This document shows positions 26,111 to 39,800 of a stretch of DNA of 64,000 nucleotides, piece after piece. Each line of letters begins with the position of its first letter. Within the stretch, counting starts at the first letter, position 1. This DNA is from Syngnathus acus (lineage: Eukaryota > Chordata > Actinopteri > Syngnathiformes > Syngnathidae). The stretch is from positions 4,015,501 through 4,079,500 of the forward strand of contig NC_051104.1 in assembly GCF_901709675.1 (NCBI RefSeq), written 5' to 3'. Made by a program: the position numbers and the translations under genes. Below the pieces are notes generated by a model that searched no databases, was not told the origin of the DNA, and saw only the letters and a program-made list of their open reading frames with translations.

Positions 26111-28383
26111 TTCTGAGGCCCACCACACCAGCTGAATAGCTTCGGATTATATAACACTGCTTCACATTCACCAGGCTCTACATATCAATGTTTACTTAAA
26201 CCTCTCACTGTTTTTCTTGGAGTTCCTGTTGCATGGAAAGCCGCGATGGAACATAAGTGGTCACCTGCATATTTCAAATGCCAGGCAGGATGTATCATCA
26301 TCAACCACTGTAAATACACACGTACTGATTTCTATGCACGTGCTTGACAAAAGCTTCAGGAACTCATGCAAACAGAATGTGACAGTAAGAGAAACATTGG
26401 AAGGGATATATTACCACCCTAGTCTCGGTTTGGACTTGCCACTGGTAAAAAAAAAACTAGGTTTGAGTTGGAACATGTTCGAAAAGAAGTAGCTACTTTG
26501 ATACTTTTACAAACACGGTCTTGTGGATCTTACTGTTTATTAATGTTTGACTCATTCCACTGAGAGGAAATATAGATGTTGCATCAATAAAAATATCACA
26601 ACTGCTCTGTAATAGGCTATAATATTGCAATTACAACTGGTTAGGGAATTCGACAGTAAAACCGTAATGGCTTTCCATTACAGCCACAGCAATAAAGACG
26701 TTTGGAGTCACATTATCTACACTTATTGATATTTTTTGTCATTACTTTTCCCAGCTAATTTCAAGTCAGCCATTCTATACGGGTCTTATTGATTCGCTGA
26801 AAAAACACCAAGAAGCGGGTGGAAAGATATGAAGGTGAAAGCAGGAGTGAATGTTGCAGAGCCACTGAGGTCAGCACCATTGTGTGGTCGTGATCTCCAT
26901 CTTCATCCATTGTCAATCCATGGATGCCAGGCCTGAATAGAGCATTTCTTTTTCATAGATAAACTTTTGACCCGTACATATCTTCTCCTTGGGCAAACAT
27001 GTTGACCTTGTTTTGCTAGGAAGTGACCAGTTGAGCTATTGGACAGAGTTTTGATGTGTTTTGCAGTTTTCGGCAAGTTGTAGATATTAAAAGTTTGAGA
27101 TGAGCAACTGAGAAGTAAACGCTTACCTTGACTATTTATTTTCTGCTTTAGGACTTAAAAGACGATCGTGCATTGTGTTAAGAAATCATATCAAAGTTCC
27201 AAGGAGTGCGAGAACCCATCCCAGAATTCAATCACCAAAACAAATCAGTGGCAGATCTTTTGTCAAACAATTCTCAGCATTGCCTGGAAATGATGGATGG
27301 TCTTCTGAAACTTCAATGTTGATGGTTCCTACATGCACTTGCATGCATTTTTATCATATATGCTCATCTCTCAATTTTTCATCAGAGGTCATTAGGTTGC
27401 CCCCAAAGCCCTACCGCACTAAAAGACATCCACTCGCCATGTTTTTGATAATACTTCCGTCATATAAGAGCAAAGACGAGGGTTAGGGAATGCGTGATTG
27501 CCACCTGCCACTTCATTCAACTCCATTTTAATCTGAGCTGTCTGCAGGAATCTTGTTTCGCAAATGACTTCAACTGGCGGCGCAGACGGAAGGGAGACGA
27601 GATTTGAGCAGCTGATACCTTGTAACAAATCACCTGAATATGAACTATCCGCTTTCTAATGGGAATCCATATTCATCTTCCTCTCCAAAAGCTCTCCAGT
27701 GGGGATGCAGATGTGCGGCTGCTTTTATATCTTCCCCTTATCAACTTTTCCATCCGTGTCCCCTAATCAAAACCCCCCCCAGACGCATCTTTTAGGCCCT
27801 CCACTATCCGCAGACTCATATTGAATTTCCACAGCTACGCCATCGGTTTTATGGACCGTCTTTGGGATTATTAATGACACGGCACAGAGTTCTACATATG
27901 AATATGGAGATCAGCCACATTGTGCGTACGCTTTCCTATAAAAATGGATTGATGTAAATCTCAAATGTCTTCTGATTGATGGCACCACCCTACTGCTCCA
28001 GCAGCTTTTCTTAATAATGTGCCTTTCGTGCTGCCATTATCTGTGTATTTCCGAACCAAGACCCCCCCAGCCGCCCATAAGCAGCCATGAATGATAACTG
28101 TCCTCAACAAAAACACCTCACACTACTTCAATTCAGTGGGCCGCAGTGATAAAGGGGTCAACTTCATGCTACAAGGGATCACATTGAAATCATAACAGGT
28201 TTAGTTCTAGCGGTCCATTACAATGGAAGGAATGTGCATTTTATTTAGGCATCTGGAAGGGCACCTTCATGCTTGTTGCCATTTCAGAGTTGTTTTGCTA
28301 TACTCACGTGATGCATGGACAAGATATGTAGGATGAATTATTACAGTCAAGGCATTGCATTTATTAACCTACCCCGGGGAAGT
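26111..28383. other. Non-coding stretch, possible conserved elements
   Basis: No gene found. The part at 27640-27990 is low in simple repeats and carries ATTAATGA, CATATGAATATG and similar homeobox/POU-like motifs, a texture often seen in developmental enhancers. A C run is near 27772-27780. This is an impression only. Confidence 0.4.
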
Positions 28384-28503
28384 TTGGGTGGTGTCTGCAG
28401 AAACTTATCGGATGTATATATTTCTGGAAAATAATAATAATAATAATAATAATAATGGTTGGGTGGTGTCTGCAGAAACTTATCAGATGTATATATTTCT
28501 GGA

Positions 28504-28534
<31 letters not shown>
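28384..28534. repeat. Tandem duplication of a 75-bp unit containing (AAT)n
   Basis: Two copies of a unit, 28384-28458 and 28459-28533. Each begins TTGGGTGGTGTCTGCAGAAA and ends in a run of AAT/ATA triplets. The copies differ at one clear site in the unique part (ATCGG versus ATCAG) and in triplet number. The duplication is recent. The asparagine/tyrosine/isoleucine-rich open frames here are artefacts of the triplet repeat. Confidence 0.92.
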
Positions 28535-28535
<1 letters not shown>

Positions 28536-30758
28536 ATAATTGCTGATGGAAAAAAAGTCAAGTTGTTTTCAATCCAGCTTTCCATTTGTATTTTTTAAAT
28601 TAGTAATTTGATCACGTTCACATTGTATTCTAGCAGCCCGCCACATTTGTACTTATTTTGATGTGTTGTGTTTTAATATTATTCATGGTTTAACCTAATG
28701 GTGGGTGTTCTGATGCCGTGACTTTTAGAAGTCAGGCGAGGTTGTTTTAATTTATTAGAAGGCATTTGCGATACTGTGTGTCTTCAAGTGTTAAATTGCA
28801 AATCTACCTTTCAAACAGACCTTTGAGTATGAAAAGGCCCTCATCCCTCACCTACTGAATTGTCGGACCAGCAACATATATACAGGAAGTAAACTGAGCC
28901 AAGTAAGTACGAGTGCAGTGGGCGGAAAAAGCTTAGGAGAATTATTTTGACCTACATTATCATCAATTCGTAGTATATTATCAAGAATAACTTTTATTGA
29001 ATGACAAATGACCCAAAAATACAAATAATGTAAAATCATTACATGCTATTTAAACAATTGGTCATTTGGGGGAAATAGACAACAAATCATTTCCTTTCAA
29101 TTCAAAATTGGATTTACCAATCATTTTTCCATTTTGACCACATGGCTGTTCAGAACATGCCTGTGTGTATTAATAGAAGGACATCGCCATAGGAACTGCT
29201 GTGATTGTCTCTTGTGGAAGACTCTCTGATACATCATGGCCTTGGCACAGATGTAATTTGTCAGTTCAGTGACAAATATACCAGCAACACAGTCATAATG
29301 AGACAGGAACAACAACAACAAGACTGGTAACAGAGTTCAAATGTGCAATATTTACAAATCACCTTTGCCAGTAATAGGATGTCAATAATAGAACTTGGGC
29401 GATGTATAATATCTTTGCTTTTTATTATGTGTGTGTATTAAAACGATTGCTTTTGTGTCTATTCGTTATTCATCATTCATCTGCACATGCTTTTGGTACC
29501 CTTTGCAAAATCAGCTGATAGTCATGTTTGTCCAAGGTTGTTGAGAAACAGTTTGGTGTAAACAAGAGGAAACAGAGCGCTCATACATGAGATCAGCCTT
29601 GCAGTAAATGACATGAAACCCCCGTTTTTTTTCCCCCCCTCACTCTCTCTTTCTCGTTTTCATCGTACGGTGATGCTGTATCATCTCATCAACGATTTTG
29701 TGGGGTTTTGACTGCAGATAAATGGCAGCTCTACGGCGCACCGGCAAATCCTATCACTCGGGGGGAATGTCAACTGTGTTTTTATTTGGGAGCAGCAATT
29801 TCATCTCCGAGTCGTCACATCCGTCTCAGAAATCCAATAAAGGTGACTGACTACGTTTTATCATTGCGGAATTTATCTTTAAGAAAGATTTGCATGGCCA
29901 CCCTGATAACATGCTAGAAATAAAATACACTACATATATGTCGTTGGGTTACATACTCAGAGGAGCTGTTAAAATATTTAATGGTGCATTTACAGCTGAA
30001 TAACACAATTAGACAACTGATTTGTAGTTCCACTGATACTGCGTCATATAATTTAGTAGAGCTAATGTGTGCTTACTTCCATGACTCCCCGCTAGAGATT
30101 TTCTTATCTGATTCAAACCAACACACTGACAGTGGCTCTTTGGCCCTGTGACTCAGGAAGAGCCTGTTCCACCCTTGACCTTTGTCATTATCCACCAACA
30201 ACACCGTGGGCAGACAATCAAGGGATCAAGGCCGGCCAGGAGAAATCCTGTCCCTCGACATAAAAAAGGATGCGCAGGGCGATCTCTCCCCCACTCATTG
30301 CCAGGAATTCAATTTCACTCTGCTAACATCTGCCACAGATAAGTGAAACATAAACAATGTCACTCAGAGAAAGCAACCAAGTAAGAGAGGAGAGAGAAAG
30401 TTACATTTCTGTTCCCCTGGAGAGCTCGAAACATCCTTAAATGTCGGTAACCATGCAGTTTATGCACAACTTTTTATTTTTTTATCGGATCTCTGGATAA
30501 AAGATTGCTTAAAACCCTTTGGCTAGAATAAGGAAATGATTTGTCAAACAAAAGAGAGCATTGTCAGTGGATGTGAATAGAAGTCAATTTCCCTCAAACG
30601 TACCATTGATAACTTTGTTCCTGATGGCGATAAATGTTAGATGTTAGTCCAGCTGCATAATGGCTGTCGCCAGAAAACACGTTGCGTCACATAATCACAC
30701 TCAACCGTGTGAATTTGGAGTGATACCAAGGCGCACGAGTTCAATAATGAAAAGATTG
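28535..30758. other. Non-coding stretch
   Basis: AT-rich intergenic DNA. No exon, RNA gene or named repeat recognised. Confidence 0.45.
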
Positions 30759-30840
30759 TACCGTATTTTTCGGAGTATAAGGTGCAATTCAATTTTTGTC
30801 AAAAAAATCAAGAGTGCCTTATTATCAGGTGTTTTTTATG
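30759..30840. mobile_element. One-ended MITE remnant related to the 447-858 family
   Basis: TA followed by CCGTATTTTTCGGAGTATAA and GGTGCAATTC, then an imperfect partner GAGTGCCTTATTATCAGGTG about 25 bp on. The terminus resembles the 447-858 element and a sister fish family ending ...CTCCGAAAAATACGG. I could not find the matching right end, so it is probably a truncated copy, or its end has decayed. Confidence 0.55.
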
Positions 30841-33800
30841 TCAAAATGTAGTTAGCTTGTTTTACTTAATGTATGACCTACATTGCCCTCAATTTCCAAA
30901 AATAGAGCCGTATTTATCTTTCAAATAAACAAAACATTAAGAATCCCCAAATCCCCAAAATCTGAAACTAAAGACCTCATGATTGAAACCAGATTTCAAA
31001 ACCAACATTTCAATAAATCCACTTGCTCCTGATACTCACTGGCACCGTCTTCTGTTTACTTCTGTGCTCCTGTATCTTCAGTTAAAGATACCGTAATGGT
31101 TGATACGAGACAGGCAGAAACAACCTCATTGGACCTCGTGACTTAGTCCTGAAGGTAGAACGTCGCAAATTACGTTGTTTACATTATGTCAGCGAAAGAG
31201 CGCGGTGCTAAACTGTGACGGTATACCCGAGACTTCATGCTGTAAACATACCTTTAAAGGCTGACGTGGTTTACTGATTATAGCTTCTAGTCAAATGTAA
31301 TATGTATTTGAAGGTTAAATATACAGGTGCTGCTTACTATTTTGTACCCTGCATGACAGCATTTTTAGTGTGACTAAGGGAATTTATGTCTGCGATATAA
31401 ATAAAGCCGCCTTGCCTTGGCTAATAAATATAATCCGCATTTGGTTCGGTCTTTCGACTTAGGCCATCATTTTAGGAAGGTGACGTTTCAATAAAGTCGG
31501 TGATAATCTTCGTTTTTGTTCATCTCGAAAGGTGTTGGACAGCGTGTCAATGTTTTTCCTCAAGCTCATCCAAATACGCCCTTGCTTGCTTTATGCAAGA
31601 AATTTGTCCAAAATGAATTGGCTTGTTTCAGGGGGGAACTAATGGGTCTAGCCTTGCTCTTGATTAATTTATTGATTAAGAGCCTCCCAAGACTTCTGCA
31701 TCCTTAACTAAGTAAGAAGATGCATGAGCCAGAAAATGATATTATATGAAGGGGGAAAACAACAAAAATGGCTTCACCATAGCTTGTAGATTGGTTGCTT
31801 TATTAAAAGCACATCAGGAAAACAATACAATCACCGTATGTTGATGGAATAATAATATCGCCCACGATTATCCCTAATACGACTCTTGAGAGAGAACAAG
31901 AAACCCTAAAGGCGTTATTTGTATCCTGTGAGTTGCATGTGGAAACACGCTAAAGAATCAGTATTCATGCAGATTTTGGTTATTTGGTGCTCAGACCTCA
32001 TTATATTAGCATACCAGGAGGTAAATGACAAATAAATGCAGCGCTCATCACCGTTTCTATTTCTGCTTGACAATGCGGCTCTGCATGAATGAATATTGAT
32101 GCACAGCTTCTCCCCTCTACGATACATTTCGGCTCCTTTTTAGGGGGGTTAAGAAGTTTAAAAAAAGGGGGAAAAAGCAGCAAGGAGACTTGTAAGTAGC
32201 GCACATTGTTAGCACTGGAAGCGCTTCCTGCTGCTAGTCAATAAACAGGATGCTTGCTTGCTGTGTCATCCCAGACGTTTGAAGACAGCTGCCGTATGGC
32301 AAAGAGAACAGCTTGGTGTCTGGATTTTGGAAACGACAACTATTTCTGGTATTCATATTCATCTTGTCTCTCTGAAGGGGTGGAGATGAGGATGAATGAA
32401 AACAGACGTTCTCCACCTCTCGTCTCCCTCGTCGCAACTCCTTCTCCTTGCAGTTACCTTCACATCTGTTTTTTGTTGGAGATGATACTTTTCAGTACAG
32501 ATGTTCACCAAAACAAAAAGAGTCTCGACAATCACCAAGGTCAAGTACTCATTCAAATCGTAAATACATAAAAGAATAATGTGACATTGTCAGCCAAACC
32601 AAAAATATTAAGTATGGAAAAAAAAATTGGTTCAAATATTGTTGAACGCTAAAATATAGTTTTTTCTTCCGGAAGCAAAATCATAACAGATACAATATTA
32701 TTCAAAACAATGTTCTTTTTAGAAATTCATAAAATATGCCTTTCTCAATCCCAGTTCATTAATAAAATCCAGACTTTATGAATATGCAAATGTTTCATAT
32801 CTCCACAGATGTCTTCAAGTCTTGTTTTGGTTCACTGGAGGTTTAAAGTTTCCACATTGCGCTGACGTCATTTCCATATTCAGTGTTGTTTTTGGCTTGT
32901 ATTGTCACAAATAAAATCATAGAACCTTTCCACTAAAAAATAATGATCACTCTGTCAGGTATGAATCTTCCTATGGAAACCAAACAATATAAATTCCTAT
33001 GTGATATAGTCTGTACATGCACTGTATACGACTGAACAGGAATGCAAGATTTTTTTTTTTCTGAGTGGTGCACCCAAATTATAGACCTGATCTGTTTATT
33101 ACGATTTCGGGGACCATCAACCTGGAATTTTGACGTTTTCATTCCCTTGCCCTACAAATCATCATCTAATTCTAAGAAGGTAATTTTCCACTGAAGTAAT
33201 TTTTGAACGTACTCAAAAATATCATCACAAAGGAATCCAGACCTTGTTGTACTTTTTTTTTTTTTTTTAAATCCCCTGCAGTTCCAGAAGCCCCCCTTGA
33301 CGCTCTCTTCTCAACCCCAGCCTGAACTGATCACACCCAGCCCAGCCGGTGGTTAACCCGCTAGTTCAACCTCCCCCTGGGAAGCCACTCACATCCTTCC
33401 TCTTCACTTCATGCTCTTTACTATTCTCCTTGTATCTTTTGCGGAGCTCCACTTCCGTCCAGAGTGAGAGGATCACCATCTGCTTGGCCAAATCCCTCGC
33501 CAACTAACCCCCATCATCCCATCTTGCAGCCTCCTTCCGCTTACACATCAGCAGGAAGCATCACCTGCTGGTTTACCTCACTTCCTGCTGTCAGAATTAC
33601 CGTCAGCTTTATTTGTTGTTTTTCACAAGAGGTTTTATGTCATATACAGAAAGATTTTGTTTGGTCTTGACTCGTTTGATTCTCCCCACAGCCATGACTG
33701 TATTTTAAGTGTGGTACACTTCATTCTCTCGCGCAGACAACCTTGGCTACCATTTTCTCCCTGACCCAAAACACGGCATGACAAAAATGCTAGCATAAAT

Positions 33801-36630
33801 CCTCCCACCTTTGTTGGTATCTTATCAGATTTTTCATAATGTCCTTTTGTAGGAGGTCTGTCATCTTTACAGCAACATAAAACCGACATTGTGCCAGCTT
33901 GACCTTATACTTACTGTAGGCCCAAAAGAAAGACCATAAAAGACGTTCGACTACATTAACTTCCACTGCCGCATTCTTCTGTCACAACCCATTTCCTTCC
34001 GATTCTTGCCATTACACAGCTTAGGAAATATTCTTATTGTTTTTTTCCTTTTTTATGCAGCAGCAGCTCTATTGAGTTAGGTAACTCAAAACAGGATGTT
34101 TCGCTGTGCAATTACCGCTCACGAGGAATGATGGTGGAACAAACAGAAGCTGAAGTCACAAGGAGAAGTGATTTCAGTTTCTCTCTGGGTGGATGTCCAT
34201 TGTTTTACGTACTCTGGTTACTCATTGTTCAACTGCTTCCTGTGCTATCACGGGGCCAAGAGACTCAGTTGACCTGTGGAGGTCCCACCTTTATGCGTCG
34301 TTTTTTTTTTGTCTTCACAATGTGACTGGAAAATATGAAACGAGTCTTTGTCTATCTCAAGCAATTCAAATTTTCACACCTAGTTCTTGTGGTATTCATA
34401 TTTACATGGTCGTCGTAAAACCCAACCGTCATCGATAGCTTAGATGACTTGAAATCGATCTTCGCCTCCTGATTTACATGGCTGTGTAAGGCTACTAATA
34501 ATACATCGCAAACCTCGAGGCTAAACCGATTGATCCCATACAATGTTTTCACTGGGCCGAGATGGAGAATATTGATATAGTGAATATGGATTTGCTCTAT
34601 TAGAGTTTGCAAAGATTTGAACATTCTTGAAAATGAACATATATTGGCTCATGGATAAAAACGTGGATGAGAAAACATTATTGCTTGCTGTGCTATGTTC
34701 CGGGCATTGCTGTTTAGCAAGCGACAAGAGTTTCCCGATGCAAATACAATCATGACTAAATCAGCCTATATTGGATATTCATGATTAATGAGCTCCAAGA
34801 CTGATTGATCTGTCTGAGACGGTCATGACGGACAAAATGTTTCATTACGGGAATCGATATAATTGTCTGGGCTGACAGCAAATTTTCAAGTGCGTAAAGA
34901 GCTAATCTAACGTTTGATCTACAGTATATGATGGGGCTTATTAGGAACCAAGGTTCAAAGATCAGGAAAGCTATTGATGATATAAAAGATGTGTTGCCAG
35001 GCAACCAAACAACTCAGCGATAACAGGAAATTATGTCATCACCTCCCTTTTTAATGTTCCTCATGCAGACAGGCTGAATTTTTTTTTTAGACAATAAGAA
35101 AGTATTTCTCTTTCCCGTATACGTTCAAAAGTTAAGCTACAAATCATTTCGAGTTTGATTTGTTAACTCAACCTCAGTCAGCAAGTCAACAAATCCATTT
35201 GCAGAAGTCAATTTGTGTTAAGGGCAGTGATAAAAGCAAATATTAAATTATTTTCCAATTATTTATTGCCAAGTTGACCGTTAGCCACAACTTCCTGTGT
35301 CCGTTTGAAAGCTTTTCTAATGTGTGGTCTCTGTACGTGCTTCGCATCTGCACTTCTTTCATTAGAAGCTGTGTGCAAGCCACTGGAGTGACTTGATAGT
35401 TGCCAGGTCTGAGCCAGAAGGGTTCATCTGTTGGAGATAAGACTGAACCATACCAGAGCAGCCTCAGGCGCTCTCTCTGACATCGTTTAATGCCGGCTTG
35501 ATAGAGCTGTGTGGAATGTGCCATCTCGTACACGTCTTCTTTCCCTCAGCGGGTTAGTGTTTGGACTTCACTAGCCACAATATCACTGAATTGTGGAAAT
35601 CTTGTTATTTTTCAGCAATTCAGATCTTCAACTAACGTCATCTCGAGAATTATTTAACAATGCTTGACCTGTTCTTCATAAATACTTCCAGCTCGAAAGC
35701 CAAACTCCCTTCTGTCACACTGACTCCTGGATTAACATCTTCATAAGTTATCAGCAGTACCTGTCAAGATTTAAACAAAGACTGGTTAAACTTTCAAATA
35801 ATTTGTAGCCATTCTGCCCCCGGTGAGGATGGGCGGGGGCCCCGGCTCTTGTCACGGGAGGCCTTCCCTGAAAACATGGCTGGAATTTGGCTGCGGGGCA
35901 GATGGGTATCATTTTGACACAAGAAGGTGGAATGTTTTTTTTTGTTGGAGGGAGTATATGTGTTGACGGGAGGGTAGGGGCTCACGTATGAGTCAGTGGT
36001 TTATAGAGACCTATGTGTTGCAAACTTGTGGGGAGGTGATGAAAACATGAAGTTGGAACCGGGGAAGTGCAAGTGCTGTTTCTTCAAATATACAATTTAG
36101 TAGGACCGCTACTGTATTTATAAATGGGATAACCTGAGGTTGTTTAGTATGTATAGTCAACAGTTTTTGCTAGTGGCTTGAGGTTTTTACTTTTCAAGGA
36201 AGAGGAAATAGCACTATGTTTAGCGTGAATGCTGTTGCCACACTACACCATAGTCACATGACCCAAAGTAAAAATGCGACATTCAGCATAAAGGTCATTT
36301 CGTTCAAGATTTTATTATATTTTTAAACCTAATGTAAAATACTTTGCAGGTCAAAAACATTTGAAGAGTTATGATCCTCAAAATAGTCTTCAAGAAGACT
36401 AATTACCTCCTGATGAATTTGAGTATCTTTATTTTAGTGCTCCTTGACCTGATTGCACCCTTTCACACATTTATAGTGTTTAAAATGAAACATCCAGAAT
36501 GACTAGTAACATTTTTTTTTCTCCTTCCCAAGAACTGTCTGCACGAAAATAACATTTCCTCAAATTTTCGCTGTGAAACTTCCCCCGTTTTTTTTCATGT
36601 GTAACTTCCAGGAAAGTATTGGACAGGATT
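30841..36630. other. Long non-coding stretch, no gene seen
   Basis: Nearly 6 kb without a supportable gene. It includes a pyrimidine-rich, low-A section at 33240-33560 that stands out from the AT-rich surroundings, noted separately. Minus-strand open frame 35243-35533 (96 codons) is uninterrupted but resembles nothing I know and lacks splice or promoter context. Confidence 0.45.
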
Positions 36631-36634
36631 ACCT

Positions 36635-36815
36635 TACCTTTATTTGAGCCGCCCCACAAAACTTGTCCTAAATCCTTCCAGAATTGGTTTGAAACCTGTG
36701 CTGATTACTTTCAAAGCACTTCATGGCATGGCTCCCAGTTTCATGCATTTTATGTTTTTATCGCAAGCAACAGCGCCTCACTTAAAATAAACAGCAGAAG
36801 AGGAGCTCCTAGGGA
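36635..36815 (+). mobile_element. LINE reverse transcriptase C-terminal fragment
   Basis: On the plus strand, TTGAAACCTGTGCTGATTAC and what follows (about 36687-36741) translate to LKPVLITFKALHGMAPSF. This matches the segment after the reverse transcriptase core in fish L2/CR1-type LINEs (...KILLLTFKALNGLAPSYL). The following codons lose the match within about 20 residues and contain a stop. A short dead relic. Confidence 0.65.
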
Positions 36816-36829
36816 ATAAATAACTACTT

Positions 36830-39800
36830 TCTCAAATGGGAAATTACTCAATGCTCTTTTATTGACAGGTGGTTTTTGGAGTGCATAGGATCATGAAGCA
36901 GTTACCGTAATCAAATCTTATAATGCAAGTTGGGATCATCTTTTAAAGCTCACCCGAATATTTTGAGTGAGCTGACAAAGACCTTGTGACATTTTGCGTT
37001 AACTGTAACTACTCAGCTTGGTATTATGGGGAAACTGCGTATTTACTGGACATCACTGGGCTTCTTTTACATCCCACTGGGAGAACAGTCAGTTCCCATT
37101 AGCAGAGCCAAGAATGGCCACGAAGGATTTTCATCTCCAAAGACATAACCTAAACATTGTATAAGCATCTTGCATTATTCATTGAGCTTATTAGCGGAGG
37201 TGGACTTTGAGTTATTGCAAATCAAAGGAACAAATATTATCTTGTAACATTAGCATAGGAATGAGTAAGCTTCCCAATGAATGACTTGCATGGAGGGATT
37301 TCATAGATGATGCCCTGGAGGTAACATGCAGATTCAAATCTAATAAAAAACAATAAAGGCTTGGATTAAAATTGTATGACTGATATCTTGTGAACTACAT
37401 TTGTGTTAACATTCCAAATAGCACAATTAACCTTGCAATTAAGAGTCACCACACTGTGCTCTCTCTCTCGAAAAAAAAAGCACATGATAAATTATCACAG
37501 ACTGTGATTATGTGGACTTTTGTACGCATGTCTGCACATATGTTTCCCCCTTTTACAGCTTCCTAAAGCATCAATTAATTTTGGATGAAAATCAATGATC
37601 CTCCAGGAGCAAACTGTCTCGTTATTGCCCGAGGTTTTGTTTTCCTGAGATTGGAGACTAATGAGGCAGCACATGCATAGTTCAATCCCATCCTGCATCA
37701 AACCTCCTCCCCCCTCCCCCACCCAGTCGGATGGTCTTAAACTCCACATGCCCCAATGCAGATGTCTTCAACACTGGGTACTCATTAGCCATAGGCTGAA
37801 ATTCCAGCCCAGTCTTGCTTTTTCATTTATTATGAAGTATAAGTATGGGAATTATTTAAAACCTTTGGGTAGGAAGGGGGCGAGTGGCAGAATTCAATGC
37901 CAACTCACACGACTAATACACTATCACGCTTTTCCAAATGGAGTGCTTTTGTTTGAAACAGCCAAGTAAACATCCTAATGGATCTAATTCTATAGAACAC
38001 GTTTCAAGGCTGAGCCGTCTCCTCTCTTGTACGATAATGACGGGTCTTTAAAGAAGCCGCGTCAAAACGTTTCACGCTGAAATTACATGCTCCATCTGCA
38101 GTACTCATTTCTTTCAATTATCCCCATCTTTGCTACGTCGTGCCTTGTTCGTGACCACGCTTGATGGCAGTCATCAGACTTCAGTCAGCAGGCTCAACGT
38201 GCTCCCACTCGTCATCGACGTGACGTACGCGGCTCAACTTTGGCTGACCCTCTTACATCACTTGGCTGCCTTTCATCTAACGGTATCGGTCATAATTACA
38301 TTATCCAAGGGTGAGCGTGTGTGTAGGTGAACGTAAGATGAGTCTGTTTTCATCCGTAACCTTTAAGGTTGTAAATACACTCATCTTATGTTTATTTTGG
38401 TTTAAGCTACCTTGCACCCAGAAGGATCTTTGACTCATAGTCATTTGGTATACATGTGCTAAAAAGGTATCTGTGGATAATGCATTTAGGAAAAAAAATC
38501 TGTCTTCCTGTTGAGCGTGATGCATCTCGAGGGAATTTCACAGAGGGCTAACTTCCACTGTAAAACCAATTGGGAATTAAAATAAATGCAAGAACTACCA
38601 AGCACACTCTTTAATACACAGACGTTTGCCTATAAAGGTCTCTATATGCTGCTTCAGCATTGCTGATAAAAAAAAAAGGTTGCTGAGCCCAGTTACAACT
38701 CTGACTGGTCAATAACAGCTTGGGGACTTGTTAAGTAAATGGTCAATATACAGTATACGGTTTTATAGTATTGTCAAAGCTCAAAATCAAAAATGTCATG
38801 ATGCATCACCTCCAGCAAGATGTTTGCATACTTTTTGCATAATGAGCATCTGGAGGGAGTGACTGATTTCGTGGTTCATAAAATTGGTGGAAATTTTCGA
38901 TTTAGATATAACAAAATCCTGATATTTGGTACTGTTACTCTAAATTACATGATGTAAAAAAAAAAAAAATGTTCTGCATGTTTTCCGCTTAATCTTAAGA
39001 TTCACCATGCCTTGACTTTGAAACACCAGTGGCAACAAAGCCTCCTGTTCTTTTCATTTGACCAGATTCAAAATGGGTCAGCCATGTAATATAGGCCAGC
39101 TCCATCGTCCTTTGTCTGGTAATTTGGAGCATTGATTAAACTCCGTCTCAACTTTCTGTTAACCTGCGCAGAGGGGCATGAGGCACGGCATCACTCAGGA
39201 GGAAAAATGGATTAAGAAAAAAAAAAAGGAGGGGTGACTGAAGGGGAAGATAATGTTCCAGTACGTGAAATTTGTTCTCTGAAGAAAACAAGAACCACAA
39301 ACAAGCAACATTCATCAGTACCCAAGAAGTACTTATTGCGTAACCCTGCAAAGTACATGTTGCAAGTACGATGGTTTGTTTTTAGAAGCCACCCACTCCA
39401 GTGGTCACATGTCAAAGTGCATCACTGCTTGACCGTATATTAATGATCCCACATTTCAATACCTGCTAATGCCCACCATATTGTTTGTCCTTGCCACATT
39501 TCATCACGTCCGTCGTGTATCGAGTGCCATTCATCACTCCTCCGTCAAACACGTTTCATGCGGGGGACACATAATGTGGTCGTAAAAAGATGGATGCCGC
39601 GGCGCATAAGAAGCAGTAGATAATGGCCCTTTTTGGACTTGAGGGTATTTGTCACTTTTGTTTGTACACCAAATAGCAAAGTACATCAACAAGGACAACT
39701 GTGGTTTACACGAGCCATTGGCAGGCAGCCAAGCAAAGAGTAATAACCAAGATGGAAAGGGAGGAAAAAAAAAAAAAATAGACGCCTGACATCATCTGTT

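Noticed and set aside
28355-28585. Frames with long Asn, Tyr and Ile runs
   Set aside because: Translation of the (AAT)n microsatellite.
35243-35533. 96-codon minus frame
   Set aside because: Open, but without known domain, codon signal or flanking gene structure.
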